From: an uncultured Bacillota bacterium
GTDB taxonomy: Bacteria; Bacillota; Clostridia; Peptostreptococcales; Anaerovoracaceae
Assembly (NCBI GenBank): GCA_946408315.1
Contig: CAMJRV010000220.1
Span: 1-5,181 of the forward strand
DNA length: 5,181 nt
Direction: 5' to 3'
Position numbers and translations under genes: made by a program. Below the pieces are notes generated by a model, which saw only the letters and a program-made list of their open reading frames with translations, was not told the DNA's origin and did not search any database. Positions within the stretch are counted from its first letter, which is position 1. Each line of letters starts with the position of its first letter. Positions 4,651 through 5,181 of this stretch are shown in pieces.

Positions 4651-4679
4651 TTGCATTGAATCGTTTCCTATATTATAAT
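4651..4679 (+). promoter_or_regulatory. Candidate promoter of the LysR gene
   Basis: TTGCAT (4651-4656) and a perfect TATAAT (4674-4679) are separated by 17 nt. Transcription would start near 4686, about 67 nt before the chosen ATG. It overlaps the opposing transporter promoter. Confidence 0.5.
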
Positions 4680-4685
4680 AATATA
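4669..4685. promoter_or_regulatory. AT-rich palindrome between divergent genes
   Basis: TATATTAT and ATAATATA form perfect 8-bp arms around a single A. The sequence contains TATAAT on both strands, so it holds the -10 boxes of both divergent promoters. LysR proteins usually bind dyads with a T-N11-A pattern in such gaps, and this is one possible target. Confidence 0.5.
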
Positions 4686-4703
4686 TCCTCAGATATAAGT
4701 AAA
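4669..4703 (-). promoter_or_regulatory. Candidate promoter of the DMT transporter gene
   Basis: On the minus strand TTTACT (4703-4698), a 17-nt spacer, then TATTAT (4680-4675) gives four and five of six consensus matches. An alternative -10, TATAAT, lies at 4677-4672 with a poorer -35. The -10 lies inside a 17-bp palindrome shared with the LysR promoter. The leader would be about 70 nt. Confidence 0.45.
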
Positions 4704-4752
4704 ACGAGACTTTTCTATATCAATTTAAAGAATTTCTTTTATGGAGACGGTT

Positions 4753-5181
4753 ATGGGAAATCAAAAATATGAAACCTTTATGAAAACCGCCGAACTCGGC
4801 AGCTTCAAAAAAGCGGCGGAAGCCCTGGGATATACCCAGGCCGGGGTCAGCTATATCCTGAACACGCTGGAAGACGAGCTGGGGGTGCCTCTCTTTATCC
4901 GGGATTACGGGGGAGCCCGCCTCACCTCCGACGGAAGACAGATCCTTCCATGGATTCGTGACGTCTGCAACAGCGAACGGCGGCTGCAGGTGAAGCTGAA
5001 TGAGTTGAAAAGTCTGGAATCGGGCACGATCCGGGTGGCCGCTTTCACCAGCGTATCCATTCATTGGCTTCCGGGCATGATTCAGTCTTTTCTAAAGGAT
5101 CATCCAAAGGTAGAATTTGATTTGCGGTGGTCCGACGATATTGACGAGCTTGAACGCTTGATTTGGCGGGGAGATGTGGAC
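4753..5181 (+). CDS. LysR-family transcriptional regulator, 3' end beyond window
   Basis: The frame stays open to the window edge, giving the first 143 residues of a protein normally about 300 long. Residues 3-62 form the winged helix-turn-helix: YETFMKTAELGSFKKAAEAL (6-25), GYTQAGVSYILNTLEDELGVPLF (26-48), then RLTSDG (56-61). A linker helix (about 65-90) leads into the effector-binding domain at IRVAAFTSVSIHWLP (93-107). I chose the ATG at 4753 because GGAG (4743-4746) lies 6 nt upstream; the in-frame ATG at 4741 would add four residues and overlaps that site. It is divergent from the DMT transporter gene with overlapping promoters, the classic layout for a LysR protein controlling its neighbour and itself. 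The effector is unknown, since most of that domain is outside the window. Confidence 0.93.
   Translation, partial: MGNQKYETFMKTAELGSFKKAAEALGYTQAGVSYILNTLEDELGVPLFIRDYGGARLTSDGRQILPWIRDVCNSERRLQVKLNELKSLESGTIRVAAFTSVSIHWLPGMIQSFLKDHPKVEFDLRWSDDIDELERLIWRGDVD

Noticed and set aside
4072..4656. 194-codon minus-strand frame overlapping the DMT transporter
   Set aside because: It is out of frame with clear EamA helices. Its translation is rich in Arg/His/Gly with no domain, as expected of a shadow frame.
4720..5064. 114-codon minus-strand frame
   Set aside because: It is antisense to the unmistakable LysR helix-turn-helix coding sequence.

Overview
The window looks like chromosomal DNA from a spore-forming, low-to-moderate-GC Firmicute, most likely an anaerobic Clostridia/Eubacteriales member. 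The reasons are Shine-Dalgarno sites close to AGGAGGTGAT, probable TTG starts, U-tailed intrinsic terminators, a pair of CotF-family spore coat proteins and a good candidate mother-cell (sigma-E-like) promoter. The genus cannot be named from this sequence alone.

Layout, left to right. 1-227 has no convincing gene. It holds a probable minus-strand terminator (100-126) and an edge segment that may belong to a dispersed repeat. 228-841 (minus) is a translationally coupled pair of CotF-like coat proteins (128 aa, then 76 aa) sharing an ATGA overlap. 901-1001 carries two consecutive minus-strand terminators that separate this pair from a 64-aa minus-strand protein with two copies of an LRDNFK repeat (1008-1202). 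Facing away from it is a plus-strand 69-aa protein (1395-1604) built from two copies of a GNLxS(K/R)xLxELGK unit, faintly SASP-like. It has a sigma-E-like promoter, a leader hairpin and a strong terminator.

1605-2037 is a 433-bp gene-free regulatory stretch. It contains 10-bp phased direct repeats, a palindrome, a strong extended -10 sigma-A promoter, and a roughly 195-nt leader with mutually exclusive pairings. It precedes a LysP-type amino acid permease gene (2038-3525). That gene ends convergently, with a 4-nt overlap, against a minus-strand EamA/DMT transporter (3522-4595). The transporter has an unusual C-terminal tail encoded by a 21-bp tandem repeat, and the permease terminator lies inside the tail's coding sequence. 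A LysR-family regulator begins at 4753, divergent from the transporter, and runs off the right edge. The divergent promoters overlap in an AT-rich palindrome, so the LysR protein is a likely regulator of the transporter.

The left third is therefore probably sporulation-related (coat proteins plus two small repeat proteins). The right two thirds concern amino acid or metabolite transport and its control. No mobile element, CRISPR array, tRNA or rRNA was recognised. No complete undescribed multi-gene system is evident. The most interesting unexplained structures are the permease leader RNA, the phased repeats upstream of it, and the repeat-encoded transporter tail with its embedded terminator.
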